Positions 58,472 to 60,947 of a stretch of 60,947 nucleotides of DNA are shown here, piece by piece. The DNA is from Pseudomonadota bacterium (lineage in GTDB: Archaea; Thermoplasmatota; SW-10-69-26; JACQPN01; JAJPHT01), in NCBI GenBank assembly GCA_021325135.1, contig JAJPHT010000037.1, positions 1 to 60,947 of the forward strand. The letters run 5' to 3'. The notes under the pieces are model-generated. The model was not told the origin of the DNA. It did not search any database and worked only from the letters and a program-made list of their open reading frames with translations. Position numbers and translations under genes: made by a program. Within the stretch, counting starts at the first letter, position 1; every line of letters begins with the position of its first letter.

Positions 58472-59491
58472 TCAGGCAGCGCCTCGCTTGAGGGACCAGA
58501 GCCGCTCGCGGCCGACGCTCTGAGCCTCGACGCGCCCCGCCCGCTCCAGCCTCACGAGATGATAGCTCGCGGCCTGCGGCGTCACCCCGAGCAGCGCCGC
58601 CAGCTCGCGCCCGCCCAGCGGCCCGCGCTCCTGGAGCGCGTCAAGGACGCGTTGCTGCGTCTCCGTGGGCGCGGGGCCTCCTTCGAGGGGCCGGGCGCCC
58701 ACGGGGTAGAACCGGCGGCGCAGCCCGTCGTGGCGCGTCGCGACGTGGCCGAAGCGCGCGAGGGTCCTCAGCTGGTGCCTCAGCGCGCCGCGGCCCAGCC
58801 CGGTCGCCCGCGAGAGGTCGCCATACGTCGCGCCGGGATGCTCCGCGAGCGCCGCGCAGATGCGGGCGCGGGAGTCGTCCTCCAGCAGGTCCCGCGCGCG
58901 GAGGCGCGAGTAGAGCCGCACGAAGGGCGCCGCCGCGGAGCGCCACGCGGGGGAGCGCAGGAGCGCCGCGAGGAGCATCGCCAGCGCCGTGAACCCCAGG
59001 GCGAGGCCCACGGACGCGTGCCCGCCGGCCAGGGGCCCCACCGCGGCCGCGGCGACGGCCAGCGGCGGGCCTGCGCCCTTCGGACCTGAGGCCGCCGCTG
59101 GGGGCTCCGCGCGGGGCTGGGCCCCTGGGGGATCGTCCACCACCGGGCCCAGCGGCTCGGAGGGCAGCGCGGGCGAGGGTGCGTCTCTGGGAGCCGGCGC
59201 CGCGTCCCACGGAGGGAAGAGGAGGCCCAGGTCGACGGGCGCTCCGCCCGGGAGCGTGCGGAGCAGAGGCGGAAGCGCGACGGGGACCTCTGGCGCCGTG
59301 GCGTTGGCCAGGGGCTGCGCCATCGGGAGATCGACGCCCCCCGCGGCCGGTGCCCCCGCGTCGCTCCCGGTCGACGCGAGCGTCAGGGGGGCCTCCGGAA
59401 GGGCACCCACGGGGAGGGCGGTGAGGTCCACCTGGGCCGACGCGAGCGGCGCCGCGAGGAGGAGCGCCAGGAGCCAGGGCCCGGGACGCAT
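58472..59491 (-). CDS. Membrane-bound tandem winged-helix regulator
   Basis: The gene encodes 339 residues in four parts: a signal sequence (1-19), an Ala/Pro-rich extracellular region of about 130 residues, a transmembrane helix at about 158-178, and two cytoplasmic winged-helix domains. The first (about 207-262) has YGDLSRATGLGRGALRHQLRTLARFGHV, the second (about 276-336) GRELAALLGVTPQAASYHLVRLERAG. Both are ArsR-like. The design is that of a one-component membrane-tethered transcription factor. The ligand or target is unknown. The ATG at 59491 is chosen because it starts the signal sequence. Confidence 0.82.
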   Translation of the reverse strand: MRPGPWLLALLLAAPLASAQVDLTALPVGALPEAPLTLASTGSDAGAPAAGGVDLPMAQPLANATAPEVPVALPPLLRTLPGGAPVDLGLLFPPWDAAPAPRDAPSPALPSEPLGPVVDDPPGAQPRAEPPAAASGPKGAGPPLAVAAAAVGPLAGGHASVGLALGFTALAMLLAALLRSPAWRSAAAPFVRLYSRLRARDLLEDDSRARICAALAEHPGATYGDLSRATGLGRGALRHQLRTLARFGHVATRHDGLRRRFYPVGARPLEGGPAPTETQQRVLDALQERGPLGGRELAALLGVTPQAASYHLVRLERAGRVEAQSVGRERLWSLKRGAA

Positions 59492-59534
59492 GGATCGGCA
59501 GCGCAGAGAGTCGGCGCCAGGAAAAACCAAGCGC

Positions 59535-60029
59535 CTAGGGGGCCCCGCGGCGCGCCCAGAGCCCGTAGGCGTTCTGAAGCTCCGCGTCGCGAAGGAGGAG
59601 CACCACGTCGGGCAGGCACGCCGCGCCGAAGGCCAGCGCGAGGACGAAGGTGGCGTAGGTGGCGAGGTCGCGCTCCGCCACGAAGAGGAGCCGCAGCGGC
59701 ACGAGCACCGCGAGGAGCGCCAGGAGCGCGGCGCCCACGACGGCGCCCAGCGAGCCGCGGCGCACGCTCCAGGCGAGCGCCAGCGCGGCGGCCGCCCCCA
59801 AGGCCCATCCGAGGCTCCGGTCCGCGACGGCGCTGATCGCCATGAGGAGCGCGCCCACGGCGAGCAGGCTGGCGAGCCTCCGGCGGGCGCGGGGCGCCTG
59901 GCGCGCGAGCCGCGTCTCCTCGTAGGGGATCTCCGCCTCCGCGTCGACCTCCACGTCGAGCACGCGCGCCTTCTTGACCACGGCCGCGCCAGGGAGGGCC
60001 CCGCTCTTGAGGGTGACGCCCGGCGTCAC
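59535..60029 (-). CDS. Small membrane protein, unknown function
   Basis: The gene encodes 164 residues. The N-terminal 50 residues are polar (an Arg/Glu-rich stretch ending in RLARQAPRARRR), followed by about four helices (ASLLAVGALLMAISAV, LGAAAALALAW, VVGAALLALLAVLV and ATFVLALAFGAACL). I do not recognise the family. It lies upstream of the membrane HTH regulator on the same strand, 43 bases away, and could act with it. Confidence 0.62.
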   Translation of the reverse strand: MTPGVTLKSGALPGAAVVKKARVLDVEVDAEAEIPYEETRLARQAPRARRRLASLLAVGALLMAISAVADRSLGWALGAAAALALAWSVRRGSLGAVVGAALLALLAVLVPLRLLFVAERDLATYATFVLALAFGAACLPDVVLLLRDAELQNAYGLWARRGAP

Positions 60030-60055
60030 GCGGGGCCCCCGCGGAGGACGCCACC

Positions 60056-60062
60056 CTTATCC
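60056..60062 (+). promoter_or_regulatory. TATA-like box of the small zinc-finger gene
   Basis: CTTATCC is centred about 27 bases upstream of the ATG at 60086, consistent with leaderless initiation. Confidence 0.4.
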
Positions 60063-60085
60063 ACGGTCGCAGGGCCAGAGAGCCC

Positions 60086-60244
60086 ATGCAATGCGAGTTC
60101 TGCGACTCCGAGCTGCCTGACGTGGAGCCCGAGAACGTGGCCCTCCTGGAGCACGTCCAGGAGAGCGAGCCCTGCCACGAGCAGCTTGGTTACCTCCTGG
60201 AGAACCTCCACGCCTCCTGGACGCCGGCCATGAGCGGCGGGTAG
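60086..60244 (+). CDS. 52-residue zinc-finger-like protein
   Basis: This small gene is easily missed. It encodes 52 residues beginning MQCEFCDSELPD, with a CxxC pair (Cys3 and Cys6) and a second potential metal pair in LLEHVQESEPCHEQLG (His and Cys/His). The arrangement resembles single-zinc-finger mini-proteins common in archaea. A TATA-like CTTATCC box at 60056-60062 supports a leaderless start. Function unknown; coding potential is moderate. Confidence 0.55.
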   Translation: MQCEFCDSELPDVEPENVALLEHVQESEPCHEQLGYLLENLHASWTPAMSGG

Positions 60245-60245
60245 G

Positions 60246-60576
60246 CGCGGGAGCGGCCTCGTGGGTGGAGCGCTCCTCATTGCCGTGATCCTCACAGGAA
60301 TCCTTGAGGCAAGTTCAAACCATCCAAGGTGTTAGTGTTAGGTGAGAAAGTTACAAACACCTCGATCCTTCCTCGGGAAGAGCGGCCCATGGCGCGACCA
60401 GGGGGTTCAGATATTCGCTTCCGTGGCGAGGCCATGGGGTGATAGGTACGCCCCACTGTTGGGAATGGGTTAGATGTGTCCCACGAGAGTCCATCACAAC
60501 ATTCCTCCAGAATTGGTTTGCATAGCCTGCGCATCTTAGCGCCGCTGGCCTGTTGGGCTGGCGGAAGGCTAAACCC
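60246..60576. other. AT-richer intergenic region without a recognised gene
   Basis: About 330 bases between the zinc-finger gene and the exported protein gene. The first part is noticeably AT-richer than the rest of the window (GTTAGTGTTAGG and nearby motifs). No tRNA, rRNA or clear coding pattern is visible. A promoter is expected near 60531-60540 (ATCTTAGC). An unannotated small RNA is possible but not shown. Confidence 0.4.
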
Positions 60577-60947
60577 ATGAACAAGACTTCGATTCTTCTC
60601 GGCGCGCTTGTCGTCGTGGCGATGGCGCACGCCGTCGCCGTCGTGAACGCGAACAGCGTCTGCCCCGGCGCGAACCAGCCGGTGCACACGTATGGCGCCC
60701 CTGGCAACGTCGGTGAGAACTCGCACACCCTGTCCGAGTCGCACGGCGCGGGCGTCACGACCGTCCAGGACACGAACACGGCGGACTGCAACAACGACGG
60801 CATCCCCGGCGACTTCGACGGCGACCTCGACGCGGGTGTTGGCGGCGGCTTCTTCGGCAGCACCAACGCGTGGGACGTGGCCGATGGCTGCGGCTACGAC
60901 CTCAACGTCCACGCCTCGACCGGCACCGTGACGGACATCACGAGCCT
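60577..60947 (+). CDS. Secreted protein with Asp-rich calcium-like loop, N-terminal part
   Basis: An open frame from the ATG at 60577 runs off the window end with no stop, giving 123 residues so far. It starts with a signal peptide (MNKTSILLGALVVVAMAHAVA), followed by a mature part rich in Gly, Asn, Asp and Thr. DCNNDGIPGDFDGDLD resembles a calcium-binding D-x-N-x-D-G loop, as in dockerin or thrombospondin-3-type repeats, and a similar DCNGDG loop occurs in the exported protein at 21384-23177. The function and full length are unknown. Confidence 0.7.
   Translation, partial: MNKTSILLGALVVVAMAHAVAVVNANSVCPGANQPVHTYGAPGNVGENSHTLSESHGAGVTTVQDTNTADCNNDGIPGDFDGDLDAGVGGGFFGSTNAWDVADGCGYDLNVHASTGTVTDITS

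Noticed and set aside
60351..60866. A minus-strand frame at the window end.
   Set aside because: It overlaps the exported protein, which has a signal peptide and calcium-like loop on the plus strand; the minus frame has no recognisable feature.
1..60947. CRISPR arrays, rRNA genes and insertion sequences.
   Set aside because: I saw no regularly spaced repeats, no rRNA segments and no transposase motifs in the window.

Overview
The window reads as chromosomal DNA from a GC-rich archaeon, most likely a euryarchaeote of the Thermoplasmatota or a neighbouring lineage. The lineage is an inference; the domain is well supported. Archaeal marks are the archaeal-type alanyl-tRNA synthetase, a SUI1-family aIF1, a UPF0058 protein, AbrB-PhoU and DUF47-Pit phosphate genes, a single-chain ADP-forming acyl-CoA synthetase, an F420-type NADP oxidoreductase, archaeal glucose dehydrogenase and an archaeal-type tRNA-guanine transglycosylase. 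Many genes also have a TATA-like box centred about 26 bases upstream of the start codon, so leaderless mRNAs look common. GTG and TTG starts are frequent. Proteins are not notably acidic, which argues against haloarchaea.

Layout. 1-7.1 kb: glnA 3' end, lipoprotein, NADP reductase, SDR, MFS exporter, 7TM protein, HAD hydrolase. 7.1-9.6 kb: a DUF4258/AbrB toxin-antitoxin-like pair and a TctA-like permease with an anchored OB-fold protein. 9.6-18.2 kb: acyl-CoA synthetase, creatininase-family and DUF2461 genes, a membrane-anchored eukaryotic-type protein kinase, a DHH phosphoesterase, a secreted zinc protease and UPF0058. 18.3-23.8 kb: exported proteins. 24-29 kb: a two-domain HTH regulator and a heme-copper oxidase module (cupredoxin, fused CoxII, A2-type CoxI, CoxIII). 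28.9-42.7 kb: sugar and lactate catabolism (GH35-like, TPP oxidase, LarA-like, GH15, glucose dehydrogenase, NDH-2, FAD/Fe-S D-lactate dehydrogenase). 42.8-46.1 kb: phosphate uptake (PhoU, Pit, DUF47). 46.1-48.0 kb: carboxypeptidase Taq and aIF1. 48.2-54.1 kb: a visibly lower-GC three-gene defence-like island. 54.4-60.9 kb: 7TM protein, tRNA-Arg, alaS, a membrane-bound HTH regulator and small genes.

The most interesting region is 48.2-54.1 kb. One minus-strand operon encodes an AIPR-family (abortive infection) protein with a PD-(D/E)XK-like N-terminus, a TGT-like enzyme that keeps its catalytic Asp residues and zinc site and is fused to an ArcS-type domain with an intact PC-X3-KPY-X2-S-X2-H motif, and a GHKL (Hsp90/MutL-like) ATPase translationally coupled through a GTGA overlap. 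I infer a 7-deazaguanine-based nucleic-acid modification and defence system. It differs from the canonical Dpd cluster in its partners and in the ArcS fusion.

Other integrated themes: a blue-copper protein probably feeds the CuA/heme-copper oxidase, and NDH-2 plus the D-lactate dehydrogenase probably supply quinone-level electrons. The two phosphate promoters share a TATA box with an immediately adjacent TCTCCGGA palindrome, suggesting a common operator.
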